Source: Granulibacter bethesdensis
GTDB taxonomy: Bacteria > Pseudomonadota > Alphaproteobacteria > Acetobacterales > Acetobacteraceae
Reading direction: 5' to 3'
NCBI RefSeq assembly: GCF_001889545.1
Contig: NZ_CP018194.1
Location: 1,214,501 to 1,278,500, forward strand
Length of the DNA stretch: 64,000 nucleotides
Every line of letters starts with the position of its first letter. Within the stretch, counting starts at the first letter, position 1. Made by a program: the position numbers and the translations under genes. Positions 36,099 to 44,882 of the stretch are shown here, piece by piece. The notes below the pieces were generated by a model. That model was not told the DNA's origin and ran no database searches. It saw nothing but the letters and a program-made list of their open reading frames with translations.

Positions 36099-36823
36099 TG
36101 GACCGCGCTGTGGAAGCGACCAATCTGGCAGGTAACGCCGCCGCTGGCGGCGACCTGTCCTTGCTCGGCTTGTTCCTGCAAGCTGATGCCATCGTAAAGA
36201 TCGTGATGCTGCTGCTTTTGTTTGCCAGCATCTGGGTCTGGGCCGTGGCGATCGACAAATTTGTCAGCCTGCGTCGGGCCAATCGGGCCGCCGATGCGTT
36301 CGAGGATCGTTTCTGGTCTGGTGGCAGTCTGGACGAGCTTTATGAAAATGAAGGCGCCAAGCCGACCAATCCGATTGCCGCCGTGTTCGGTGCCGCCATG
36401 GGTGAATGGCGACGGACGGCACGGGTTGCCGGGACCGATCTCAGCCGTTCCGGCGTGCGGGAGCGCACCGATCGCGCCATGGCTGTGACCATCGGGCGGG
36501 AAATGGACCGGCTGGAACGCTGGATGGTGTTTCTGGCTTCCGTCGGCTCTACAGCGCCGTTCATCGGTCTGTTCGGGACGGTGTGGGGCATCATGAACTC
36601 CTTCTCCTCCATCGCCGCCATGCACAACACCAATCTTTCCGTGGTGGCACCGGGCATCGCCGAAGCGCTGTTCGCAACCGCGATGGGGCTGGTTGCCGCT
36701 ATTCCTGCGGTGCTGATCTACAACAAGCTGAGCACCGACATGGCGCGTTTCGCAGCGAGGCTGGAAGCGTTTGCGGCGGAATTCGGCGCGATCCTCTCCC
36801 GTCAATCTGAAGAGCGCCCGTGA
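36098..36823 (+). CDS. tolQ: Tol-Pal system proton channel TolQ
   Basis: Inner-membrane protein of 241 residues with a GTG start sharing one base with the ybgC stop. The first membrane helix is VKIVMLLLLFASIWVWAVAI; the other two are in FLASVGSTAPFIGLFGTVWGIM and APGIAEALFATAMGLVAAIPAVLIYN. These contain the conserved channel threonines. With TolR it converts proton-motive force into TolA movement at the division site. It is followed by tolR after 53 bases. Confidence 0.96.
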   Translation: MDRAVEATNLAGNAAAGGDLSLLGLFLQADAIVKIVMLLLLFASIWVWAVAIDKFVSLRRANRAADAFEDRFWSGGSLDELYENEGAKPTNPIAAVFGAAMGEWRRTARVAGTDLSRSGVRERTDRAMAVTIGREMDRLERWMVFLASVGSTAPFIGLFGTVWGIMNSFSSIAAMHNTNLSVVAPGIAEALFATAMGLVAAIPAVLIYNKLSTDMARFAARLEAFAAEFGAILSRQSEERP

Positions 36824-36876
36824 CCTGAGCATGGCTTTGCTCAGCATCACGTCGAACGTCAGCAAGGAATTTTATC

Positions 36877-37368
36877 ATGGCGATGTCAGTGGGCGGCGGT
36901 AACGGACGCGGAAAAGGGCGTTACCGCCCCATGGCCGAAATCAATGTGACGCCGCTGGTCGATGTCATGCTGGTGCTGCTGATCGTGTTCATGGTGACGG
37001 CACCGATGCTGACTTCCGGCGTCAATGTTGATTTGCCCAAGACCAATGCCGCACCGGTCAATCAGGACAACACTCCGCTGACCGTGTCGATCAAGCCTGA
37101 TGGCAGCGTCTATTTCCAGAACGATCAGGTTCAGCTGCCTGAACTGGTCGCCAAGCTTCAGGCCGTGGCGCAGGATAACAAGGATCGCCGCATTTTCGTC
37201 CGTGGTGACAAGGACGTGAACTACGGGACCGTGATGCAGGTGATGGGCACCATCACGCAGGGCGGTTTCACCAAGGTGGCGCTGCTGGCTGAACAGCCGG
37301 GCCCGGCAGTGGCTGGTTCAGACGCAAAAACTGCGCCTGCCGCCTCTGCCAAACCCGGCAAGCGCTGA
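36877..37368 (+). CDS. tolR: Tol-Pal system protein TolR
   Basis: ExbD/TolR protein of 163 residues with one N-terminal membrane helix. EINVTPLVDVMLVLLIVFMV (about 22-41) contains the conserved channel aspartate. The periplasmic ExbD-like domain runs to about 145, and a short Ala/Pro tail follows. It pairs with TolQ and contacts TolA. The tolA start is about 80 bases downstream. Confidence 0.96.
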   Translation: MAMSVGGGNGRGKGRYRPMAEINVTPLVDVMLVLLIVFMVTAPMLTSGVNVDLPKTNAAPVNQDNTPLTVSIKPDGSVYFQNDQVQLPELVAKLQAVAQDNKDRRIFVRGDKDVNYGTVMQVMGTITQGGFTKVALLAEQPGPAVAGSDAKTAPAASAKPGKR

Positions 37369-37448
37369 TTCTCTGAACGCGGTGGCAAACACACAATGAC
37401 GGTGTTCCTGCGGGATATGGTCATGGCCGGAGCGGTGGGGAGGGCGCC

Positions 37449-38423
37449 ATGCGGCGCATGAACCGCTCGCTGAGCCGTGGGGCCGCGATTTCCTTCGCCG
37501 TCCACGTGCTTGTGCTTGCCATTATCCTGATCGGGATTCCGATTACGCCCCCCCCACCACCGCCGGAAGACAAGCCGGTCGAAATGGAGTTCGAGGGACC
37601 GGCGCAAACGGCCCGGAAAGCCGAGCAGTCCGGTCAGGTTGCTGCGCCGGCTGACCGGGAGGATAACGACGAAAAGGAAACGGCGACGCAGCCGCCAAAG
37701 CCGCAGCCGACGGAACCTCCGCCCCCGCCACCACCCCCTCCGCCGCCTCCGCCGACCTCAGCGCCTGCTGCGCCCTCTCCGGTGCAGCCGGAGCCGCAGC
37801 CTCCGCGTGAGGAAAGCCCGGAGCCGTCGCCTGTCGCACCGCCTCCGCCGCCCGCGCCCCCGCGGCCGGTGCAGCAAGCCCAGCCTGTGCCTCCATCGCC
37901 GATTCCGCCGCCGCCGAAGCCGGTGGAGTCGCCGCCGAGCAAGACGCATCAGCCGAACGAGACCAAAAATCCGGCTGCTGACAGCCCGGCAAATGAAAAT
38001 ACGCTGGAGAAGGCGCTGGCCAAGCTTCAGAAGCAGACCAGGCCGCCGACCGCCCGCCCCAATCCTGCATCAGGGGCAAGGCGAAATGGCGGAGGATCCC
38101 CGACCTCTGACGACACTGCGTCGCTTAGTGCCGTGCAGCGTGGCGCGGTGGGTGATCGGGTGCGCGAATGCTGGACCATCGATGCCGGGGCTGAGAACGT
38201 GAAGGATTTCTCTGTTATTCTGGATGTCGATACGCGTCCGGGTGGTATTGCCTATCGCGCCATGATCGATCCGGCAGAAGCGGGTAAAATGAGTAATCCG
38301 GTGTTCCGGGCCTTCGCAGAACGGGCCAGACGTGCGGTGCTGGACAGCCGCTGTGCAACTCTGCCTTTGCCGCCGGAGCTGGCCGGCAAACCGTCATCCT
38401 TCAAATTCCGTTTCAGACCATGA
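37449..38423 (+). CDS. tolA: Tol-Pal system protein TolA (proline-rich)
   Basis: A 324-residue periplasm-spanning protein. Membrane anchor is near residues 11-30 (AISFAVHVLVLAIILIGIPI). Instead of the long Ala/Lys helix of E. coli TolA, domain II is proline-rich: six prolines right after the anchor, then an unbroken run of thirteen at about 90-102, then further PPPP blocks to about 170. The C-terminal domain (about 235-324) contains RVRECWTIDAGAENV and resembles the TolA/TonB C-terminal fold. The runs make it a likely EF-P client. Confidence 0.92.
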   Translation: MRRMNRSLSRGAAISFAVHVLVLAIILIGIPITPPPPPPEDKPVEMEFEGPAQTARKAEQSGQVAAPADREDNDEKETATQPPKPQPTEPPPPPPPPPPPPPTSAPAAPSPVQPEPQPPREESPEPSPVAPPPPPAPPRPVQQAQPVPPSPIPPPPKPVESPPSKTHQPNETKNPAADSPANENTLEKALAKLQKQTRPPTARPNPASGARRNGGGSPTSDDTASLSAVQRGAVGDRVRECWTIDAGAENVKDFSVILDVDTRPGGIAYRAMIDPAEAGKMSNPVFRAFAERARRAVLDSRCATLPLPPELAGKPSSFKFRFRP

Positions 38424-38433
38424 ACCTGCCGGG

Positions 38434-38465
38434 CTTGGAACGTGACAGACTTGGAACGTGACAGG
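38434..38465 (+). repeat. 16-base tandem duplication upstream of tolB
   Basis: The unit CTTGGAACGTGACAG plus a purine occurs twice back to back (38434-38449 and 38450-38465) in the 104-base tolA-tolB gap, followed by a third partial start (CTTGACG). It ends 63 bases before the tolB ATG. Function unknown; it may simply be a slippage duplication. Confidence 0.75.
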
Positions 38466-38527
38466 CTTGACGCTCTGCCACACAAATGCCTGCCGAACAG
38501 GGCAAGATCCTTCCAGGAGGAATCGCA

Positions 38528-39886
38528 ATGACGCATGAAGACCGTATCCCGGACCGCATAGCCGAGCAGCTGATGGGGCTGCGGCGGCGTGATATGCTGG
38601 GCTTCTCCGCTGCGGCGCTTGCCGCACCGCTGGGTTTTGCCGGTCCCGCTATGGCCCAGCAGGCGGCGGGCCAGTCTGCCGTCATCGATGTGGATCGCGC
38701 CCGGACTGCTCCGATCCCGATCGCCATTCCGTCTTTTGGGGGCGGTTCCCAGCTTGCACAGGATATGGCCGGTGTCATCGCTGCCGATCTGGAACGCAGC
38801 GGACTGTTCCGCATCGTGGCGCCGGGTGCCTATCCTCAGCAGAGCGGGGATGTGCCGAATTTCCAGAGCTGGGGCGCCATCGGCGCCCAGGCGCTGGTGA
38901 CGGGCAATGTTTCCGGCAGTGGTGGCAGCGTGCGCGTTGAATTCCGTCTGTGGGACGTACTTCCGCAGCAGCAGATTCAAGGCACAGCTTACACCACGAC
39001 GTCCGGTAACTGGCGCCGGATCAGCCACATCATCGCTGATGTGATCTATGAGCGTATGCTGGGCGAAAAAGGCTATTTCGATACCCGGATCGTCTATGTT
39101 TCCAATACCGGACCACGCACCAACCGAACGAAGCGGCTGGCGGTCATGGATCAGGATAGTGCCAATAACCGCTATCTGACCGATGGTAGCTGGATGGTGC
39201 TGACTCCACGTTTTCATCCCACGCGGGATGAGATCGTCTTCATGAGCTATGCCAATAACCGCCCGCGGGTTTACACTTTCAACCTTGCCACGGGCGGCCA
39301 GCGGATGCTGGGCGAGTGGCCAGGCATGACCTTTGCGCCGCGTTTCTCGCCGGATGGTTCCAGTGTCGTGATGTCGATGACACGCGGGGGCGGATCGGAT
39401 ATTTACGTTGTGGGCCTTGGTGGCGGTGGTCATCGCCAGCTCACCAATTCCGGCTCGATTGATACCAGCCCGTGTTTCAGCCCGGATGGCAGCCAGATCG
39501 TGTTCAACTCCGACCGTGGGGGCGATCAGCAACTTTATGTCATGGGGGCGGACGGATCCGGTGTGCGGCGCATCAGCTTTGGCAGCGGGCGTTATGCGAC
39601 ACCTGTCTGGTCGCCGCGCGGTGATCTGATCGCGTTTACACGGCTTGGCTCCTCGGCCTGGAACATCGGTGTCATGAAACCCGATGGCTCAGGCGAACGT
39701 ATTCTTGCACAGGGATACGATGTCGAAGGGCCGACTTTCTGCCCCAATGGTCGTGTGCTGATGTTCTGGTCTGCTTCCGGTGGTCGGCAGAAGCTCGTTT
39801 CTGTTGATATTACAGGCTTTAATGAACGCCCTGTTCCAACACCGACCGATGCCAGCGATCCTGCCTGGTCACCTTTGGCCGGATAA
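38528..39886 (+). CDS. tolB: Tol-Pal system beta-propeller protein TolB
   Basis: Periplasmic protein of 452 residues from ATG 38528, chosen because AGGAGG is seven bases upstream. The signal region [20 protein letters not shown] looks like a twin-arginine signal with cleavage after AMA. An N-terminal alpha/beta domain (about 45-170) precedes a six-bladed propeller with repeats of the type FSPDGS, e.g. [14 protein letters not shown] and [17 protein letters not shown]. TolB binds Pal and TolA. A Tat route would mean folded export, unlike the Sec-exported E. coli protein. Confidence 0.95.
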   Translation: MTHEDRIPDRIAEQLMGLRRRDMLGFSAAALAAPLGFAGPAMAQQAAGQSAVIDVDRARTAPIPIAIPSFGGGSQLAQDMAGVIAADLERSGLFRIVAPGAYPQQSGDVPNFQSWGAIGAQALVTGNVSGSGGSVRVEFRLWDVLPQQQIQGTAYTTTSGNWRRISHIIADVIYERMLGEKGYFDTRIVYVSNTGPRTNRTKRLAVMDQDSANNRYLTDGSWMVLTPRFHPTRDEIVFMSYANNRPRVYTFNLATGGQRMLGEWPGMTFAPRFSPDGSSVVMSMTRGGGSDIYVVGLGGGGHRQLTNSGSIDTSPCFSPDGSQIVFNSDRGGDQQLYVMGADGSGVRRISFGSGRYATPVWSPRGDLIAFTRLGSSAWNIGVMKPDGSGERILAQGYDVEGPTFCPNGRVLMFWSASGGRQKLVSVDITGFNERPVPTPTDASDPAWSPLAG

Positions 39887-39929
39887 GATTAAAATCTGGA
39901 GAGAAGTGGTTTAGGTGCTGGTGAGGATA

Positions 39930-39957
39930 TTGACCGATCGCGTAATGATTCGATAAT
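39930..39957 (+). promoter_or_regulatory. sigma70-type promoter of pal
   Basis: TTGACC (39930-39935) and GATAAT (39952-39957) are spaced 16 bases apart, a close match to the sigma70 consensus. The site lies 95 bases before the pal ATG in the tolB-pal gap. It suggests that pal is also transcribed on its own. Confidence 0.6.
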
Positions 39958-40052
39958 CCGCCCGGTAAGACGTGGCGGGATCAATCCCGTTCGTTAAAAA
40001 ACCGGGAACGCACGTAAACAGCCTGTCAATTTGTGTAGGGATACAAAAAGCA

Positions 40053-40529
40053 ATGAACTACAAGCTTTTCGGCGCTATGGCCGTTGTCGCCCTTCTGGCG
40101 GCGTGCTCCGGTAGCGATCAGTCTGCCAATCAGGCGGGTGCCGGTGCTTCCACCACTGCTACCGGTGTTGTTCCTGGCAGCCAGGAAGATCTGGTCCAGA
40201 ACGTTGGTGACCGCGTGTTCTATGCGTTCAACCAGTCTTCCCTGAGCACCGATGCCCAGGGTACTCTGGATCGTCAGTCTGCATGGCTGCAGAAATACCC
40301 GCAGGTGAGCGTGCAGGTTGCCGGTAACTGCGATGATCGCGGCACCGAAGAATACAACCTTGCCCTTGGTCAGCGTCGCGCCAATGCCGCCCGTGACTTC
40401 CTGGTGGCTAAAGGCGTTGCCTCTTCCCGTATCACCACCATCAGCTACGGCAAGGATCGCCCGACCGCTGTTGGCGATGACGAACAGGCATGGGCGCAGA
40501 ACCGTAACGCCATCACCTCGGTTCGCTGA
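40053..40529 (+). CDS. pal: peptidoglycan-associated lipoprotein Pal
   Basis: Outer-membrane lipoprotein of 158 residues. The signal ends in the lipobox LLAAC (Cys about 18). A short Ser/Ala/Thr linker leads to the OmpA-like domain: VFYAFNQSSLSTDAQ, VAGNCDDRGTEEYNLALGQRRANAARDFL. These residues bind diaminopimelate of the cell wall. The gene is bracketed by its own promoter and by a strong terminator, which would give a short, abundant transcript. Confidence 0.96.
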   Translation: MNYKLFGAMAVVALLAACSGSDQSANQAGAGASTTATGVVPGSQEDLVQNVGDRVFYAFNQSSLSTDAQGTLDRQSAWLQKYPQVSVQVAGNCDDRGTEEYNLALGQRRANAARDFLVAKGVASSRITTISYGKDRPTAVGDDEQAWAQNRNAITSVR

Positions 40530-40600
40530 TAGCAGGATCGTGTCGTTGGGAAGGCAGCAGGGCTCTTCTCCCTCTTGCCTTCTGGCGACAGACAGGATCA

Positions 40601-40632
40601 GGTCAGGAAGCAATGCTTCCTGACCTTTTTTG
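40601..40632 (+). terminator. rho-independent terminator after pal
   Basis: An 11-base perfect stem (GGTCAGGAAGC with GCTTCCTGACC) around AAT is followed directly by a T run. It lies 71 bases after the pal stop and 18 bases before the cpoB start. Confidence 0.9.
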
Positions 40633-40649
40633 TTTCCCGGAGGAATTCC

Positions 40650-41507
40650 ATGAAGCGTATGGCTAGGCCGTTGCTGGCCGCGATCCTGGTGGCGGGGCCA
40701 GCTTTTCTGGCCGCCCCTGATACTGCGTCTGCACAGATAGAAAGCCGCGAAGGTATTGCCCTGCAAAACCAGATTCTGGAGCTTCGGCAGCAATTGCAGG
40801 AACTGGGCAGTCAGGGCAGGGGGAATATCGTTACGACTGCTCCTGTTCAGTCACAGGGGAATGTGAACGGCGATCTGCTGGCGCAGCTTCTTCAGCGGGT
40901 TCAGACTCTGGAAGAGCAGGTTCGCACTGTGCAGGGTCGTATCGACGATCTTGATAACCGTATGAAAACGCAGTCCGATAATCTGGCCAAGCAGATGGAC
41001 GATCTGAAATATCAGATGGGGGGGGCGAATGGTAACAATGCCCCTTTAGCCGCACCCCGCGTTAGCGGGGCGCAGAGTGCTGAAGGCAGGACGGCACCCA
41101 CTCCACCGTCACAGATGACGGCGCCGGCGCCCACGCCCCAGCTTTCGTTGCAGGCAGGATATTCCGCACTGGCACGTCGTGACTATGCGGCTGCCGAGGC
41201 AGCTGCGCAGCAGATTCTGAGTAATCCTCGCCATCCCCATGCGTATGATGCTCAGTATTTGTTGGCTCAGGCTTTGGCCGGACGAAGGGATTGGCAACAG
41301 GCCGCCCTGACATATGATACGGTCTATAAGCGCAACAAGACTGGGTCTCATGCGGCGGAGTCCCTGCTTGGGCTGGCCAATGCTCTGGGGGCTATCAATG
41401 AGAAACCAGCCGCTTGCGCGACGATTGCCAAACTTCAGAGAGAGTTTCCCTCTGCTGCAGCCGGTACCAATGTGAAGGCGGCCAGGCTCCGCTATGGCTG
41501 TTCCTGA
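40650..41507 (+). CDS. cpoB: cell division coordinator CpoB (YbgF)
   Basis: Periplasmic protein of 285 residues from ATG 40650, with GGAGG upstream. A cleavable signal (AILVAGPAFLAAPDTASAQ) is followed by a trimeric coiled coil (LLQRVQTLEEQVRTVQGRIDDL near 70-120), a Pro/Ala linker and C-terminal TPR repeats (LQAGYSALARRDYAAAEAA, HAYDAQYLLAQALAGRRDW, SHAAESLLGLANAL). CpoB links outer-membrane constriction by Tol-Pal to septal peptidoglycan synthesis. It starts right after the pal terminator and overlaps tilS by 14 bases. Confidence 0.93.
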   Translation: MKRMARPLLAAILVAGPAFLAAPDTASAQIESREGIALQNQILELRQQLQELGSQGRGNIVTTAPVQSQGNVNGDLLAQLLQRVQTLEEQVRTVQGRIDDLDNRMKTQSDNLAKQMDDLKYQMGGANGNNAPLAAPRVSGAQSAEGRTAPTPPSQMTAPAPTPQLSLQAGYSALARRDYAAAEAAAQQILSNPRHPHAYDAQYLLAQALAGRRDWQQAALTYDTVYKRNKTGSHAAESLLGLANALGAINEKPAACATIAKLQREFPSAAAGTNVKAARLRYGCS

Positions 41508-42795
41508 AAAGCAGCGATCTGGCCTGGAGACAGGCAGTCGTGATCATGATCGGGTCACGCCATCCGCCTTCGCGGAGGCAATGGCCCGGATTGTGCCGCC
41601 GGCCTCGCAGCGGGTTGCGGTTGCGGTGTCCGGTGGATCTGACAGTCTGGCCCTCGCCCTGTTGACAGCCAGGTGGCAGCGGTCACGCGGTGGTTCGGTT
41701 CTGGCACTGGTGGTTGATCATGGACTCCGCCCGGAATCGGCTTTTGAAGCACAGGTCACGCTGGATCGACTGAAAACACAAAAAATTGAAGCCCGTTTAA
41801 TCCGGCTGACCACTCTTCACAGGGGCAGCGCGATCGCAAGCCGAGCCAGAGCCGCCCGTTATGATGCGTTGATTGCCGCTTGCCGGAACGAAGGTATCCT
41901 TGATCTTTTGCTGGGTCACCATCGGCAGGATCAGGCTGAAACGATATGGATCAGGCAACAGGCAGCCAGTGCCGTAACAGGCCTTGCAGGGATGGCTGTG
42001 GTCCGTGAAGCGTCTGATATTCGTCTGTTACGCCCGCTGTTGGCTTTCGACAAAACCTGTCTGAGGAATGTGGTACGTGACCATGGTCTGGGCTGGGTAG
42101 AAGATCCGTCCAATCACGCTCCTGCTGCCGGCCGCACACAGGCGCGGGAAGTCGTGGAGCGGGATGGCCAGCAGCGGGATGATCTGCTCGCAGTGGCCCA
42201 TCACGCAGCCATGGCCAGACGGGTGCAGGAGCAGGCGATTGCGCAGGAACTGGCTGCAACCGTGTCTTTCCTGCCCGAGGGATATGCACTTGTCAGTGGA
42301 AACACTCTGTCATGTCCCTCCCTTGCGGCTGTTCTGGCGGCAGTCAGCGGAAGGGACTACCGCCCACGTCATGCCAGGCTGACGCCTTTCCAGAATGGCT
42401 TGCGATCCATGACGTTGGAGGGCGTACGAGTGATGCCTGCTGGCCGTCTGCCGGGGGACTGGTTGATTGTGCGAGAGCATGCCGCGCAACAGCCCCCCAT
42501 TTCTGCCAGGGATGGAGGGCTTTGGGATCAGCGTTTCCGTATCCGTGACCCGTCGGGAGAAGCAGAAGCAAAAGGCTTGTCTCTCGGTGCGCTTGGCAAG
42601 GATGCAAAGCTGTTCCGCTCACGCGATGGACTGCCTTCGGTCATTTTGCAGACACTGCCCAGCTGGCGGCAGGGAGAGAACCTGATAGCGGTGCCGCATC
42701 TTGGTATCGTGAGAAGCGATCCGGGCGCGACACTGTGTCTCAGCCCGGCGCAGCCAGCCACCGGAGCCTTGTTTCAGCCTGCCGTGATGGGCTGA
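41494..42795 (+). CDS. tilS: tRNA(Ile)-lysidine synthase
   Basis: Modifies C34 of tRNA-Ile (CAU) to lysidine so that it reads AUA. It is 433 residues, N-type ATP pyrophosphatase. The PP-loop motif VSGGSDSLAL is near residues 43-52, followed by VVDHGLRPES and LGHHRQDQAET. The C-terminal portion is less conserved. The start within the cpoB end (14-base overlap) suggests coupling. The order tilS-ftsH is conserved in alphaproteobacteria. Confidence 0.94.
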   Translation: MAVPEKQRSGLETGSRDHDRVTPSAFAEAMARIVPPASQRVAVAVSGGSDSLALALLTARWQRSRGGSVLALVVDHGLRPESAFEAQVTLDRLKTQKIEARLIRLTTLHRGSAIASRARAARYDALIAACRNEGILDLLLGHHRQDQAETIWIRQQAASAVTGLAGMAVVREASDIRLLRPLLAFDKTCLRNVVRDHGLGWVEDPSNHAPAAGRTQAREVVERDGQQRDDLLAVAHHAAMARRVQEQAIAQELAATVSFLPEGYALVSGNTLSCPSLAAVLAAVSGRDYRPRHARLTPFQNGLRSMTLEGVRVMPAGRLPGDWLIVREHAAQQPPISARDGGLWDQRFRIRDPSGEAEAKGLSLGALGKDAKLFRSRDGLPSVILQTLPSWRQGENLIAVPHLGIVRSDPGATLCLSPAQPATGALFQPAVMG

Positions 42796-42944
42796 TGGGT
42801 CCGTCATTCCGCCAGTTATTGGCGGCAAGGGGGTGCGCTGGACAAAAAGAGTGCTTATGTTGACACAGCTGACGAAATCCCTGACCGGATGCAATCAGCA
42901 GATGATTTCATTTTAGGGCCCGCTTTCGGCCCCGGGACGCACTG

Positions 42945-44873
42945 ATGATGGGTAATTTCGGCCGTAACCTGGCCTTATGGGTGGTCATCGCTCTGCTTCT
43001 GGTTGTGCTGTTCAACCAGTTCCAGCCGGGTGGCGGAAAGCCGCAGGAAGCGCAGATCGCCTACTCGGACTTCATTGGCGAGGTTAATGGCGGTCGGGTA
43101 CGGAGCGTCACGATCCAGGGACATAACGTGTCCGGTTCGATGACAGATGGCAAAGCATTCCAGACCTACACCCCCGATGACCAGAGTCTGGTGCAGCATC
43201 TGACCGACAAGGGCGTCAGGGTGGTGGCCAAGCCGGAAGATGGGGATGTTTCGCCGTTCCTGCATTACCTGCTGTCATGGTTTCCGTTCCTCCTGCTGAT
43301 CGGGGTATGGGTCTTCTTCATGCGCCAGATGCAGTCCGGCGGCGGGCGGGCTATGGGTTTTGGTAAATCCCGGGCACGTATGCTGACCGAAAAGCAGGGC
43401 CGGGTGACCTTCGAGGATGTTGCAGGCATCGATGAAGCCAAAGGCGAATTGCAGGAAATCGTCGAATTTCTGAAAGACCCGCAGAAATTCCAGCGTCTTG
43501 GCGGCAAGATCCCCAAGGGTGTGCTGCTGGTTGGCCCCCCAGGCACTGGCAAGACGTTGCTGGCGCGTGCGATTGCGGGTGAGGCGAACGTTCCTTTCTT
43601 TACAATTTCCGGTTCCGACTTCGTGGAAATGTTTGTCGGTGTCGGTGCCAGCCGTGTGCGTGACATGTTCGAGCAGGGGAAGAAAAACGCGCCCTGCATT
43701 ATTTTCATCGACGAAATTGACGCGGTTGGACGTCATCGCGGTGCCGGGCTCGGCGGTGGCAATGATGAACGTGAGCAGACCCTCAACCAGATGCTGGTGG
43801 AGATGGACGGCTTCGAGTCCAATGAAGGCGTCATTCTGATCGCGGCGACCAACCGTCCCGACGTGCTTGATCCGGCGCTGCTGCGTCCGGGTCGCTTCGA
43901 TCGTCAGGTGGTCGTGCCTAATCCGGACGTGGCCGGGCGGGAGAAAATTCTTCGCGTGCATATGCGCAAGGTTCCGCTGGCAAGCGATGTCGATCCCAAG
44001 GTGATTGCACGCGGCACCCCCGGTTTCTCTGGTGCCGATCTCGCCAATCTGGTGAACGAGGCTGCGTTGCTGGCGGCCCGTCTGTCCCGCCGTACTGTCT
44101 CCATGGCCGAGTTCGAGGATGCCAAGGACAAGGTCATGATGGGGGCTGAACGCCGCTCCATGGTCATGTCCGATGCCGAGAAGCGTATGACGGCCTATCA
44201 TGAGGCAGGCCATGCGCTGTGCGGTATCTATGAGCCGGACAGTGATCCCCTGCACAAGGTCACTATTATTCCTCGCGGCCGCGCGCTGGGTCTGACTATG
44301 AACCTGCCGGAAGGCGACCGTCTGAGCTACTCCAAATCCTATTTGCTGGCGAAACTTGTGCTGACGATGGGTGGCCGTGTCGCGGAGGAGCTGATTTTCG
44401 GCCCCAATCAGGTGTCGAACGGGGCTTCCGGTGACATCAAGCAGGCTACGGACATCTCCCGCCGCATGATCACTGAATGGGGCATGAGCGACAAACTCGG
44501 GATGATTGCTTACGGTGATAACAGTCAGGAAGTTTTCCTGGGTCATTCGGTGACCCAGTCCAAGAACATTTCCGAGCATACGGCCCGTGAAATCGAGGGC
44601 GAGGTCAAACAGATGATTGACCGTGCCTATGCGCGCGCAAGGGAAATCCTGACCCAGCATATCGATGAACTTCATCTGCTGGCGCAGGGTTTGCTGGAAT
44701 ATGAGACCCTGTCCGGTGAAGAAAGCCGCATGGTGATGCGCGGGGAGAAGATTGAAAAGAAGGTCGTGGATGAGCCGATGCCGGAAACACGCCGGTCTTC
44801 TGTTCCTACGACAAGCCGTCCGGCGACGCCTCCACCCGGTGAAGGGTTTGGGGCAGCCCCTCAGCCGGGCTAA
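42945..44873 (+). CDS. ftsH: ATP-dependent zinc metalloprotease FtsH
   Basis: Membrane-bound AAA+ protease of 642 residues that degrades misfolded membrane proteins and regulators such as sigma32 and LpxC. Two N-terminal membrane helices (about 8-25 and 107-128) flank a periplasmic domain. Walker A GPPGTGKT is near 196, Walker [16 protein letters not shown] near 250, the SRH region [17 protein letters not shown] near 305, and the zinc motif HEAGH near 418. The 149-base upstream gap has a TTGACA (42860) without an obvious -10, and a CCGCCA/TGGCGG hairpin at 42809-42825 lacking a T run. Confidence 0.97.
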   Translation: MMGNFGRNLALWVVIALLLVVLFNQFQPGGGKPQEAQIAYSDFIGEVNGGRVRSVTIQGHNVSGSMTDGKAFQTYTPDDQSLVQHLTDKGVRVVAKPEDGDVSPFLHYLLSWFPFLLLIGVWVFFMRQMQSGGGRAMGFGKSRARMLTEKQGRVTFEDVAGIDEAKGELQEIVEFLKDPQKFQRLGGKIPKGVLLVGPPGTGKTLLARAIAGEANVPFFTISGSDFVEMFVGVGASRVRDMFEQGKKNAPCIIFIDEIDAVGRHRGAGLGGGNDEREQTLNQMLVEMDGFESNEGVILIAATNRPDVLDPALLRPGRFDRQVVVPNPDVAGREKILRVHMRKVPLASDVDPKVIARGTPGFSGADLANLVNEAALLAARLSRRTVSMAEFEDAKDKVMMGAERRSMVMSDAEKRMTAYHEAGHALCGIYEPDSDPLHKVTIIPRGRALGLTMNLPEGDRLSYSKSYLLAKLVLTMGGRVAEELIFGPNQVSNGASGDIKQATDISRRMITEWGMSDKLGMIAYGDNSQEVFLGHSVTQSKNISEHTAREIEGEVKQMIDRAYARAREILTQHIDELHLLAQGLLEYETLSGEESRMVMRGEKIEKKVVDEPMPETRRSSVPTTSRPATPPPGEGFGAAPQPG

Positions 44874-44882
44874 CCGGCTGAG

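Noticed and set aside
37543-38079. Alternative frames across the tolA proline region, rich in Ala, Gly or Arg
   Set aside because: These are low-complexity shadows of the proline codons in tolA.
42809-42825. Hairpin CCGCCA-GTTAT-TGGCGG as a tilS terminator
   Set aside because: The stem is only six bases and no T run follows.
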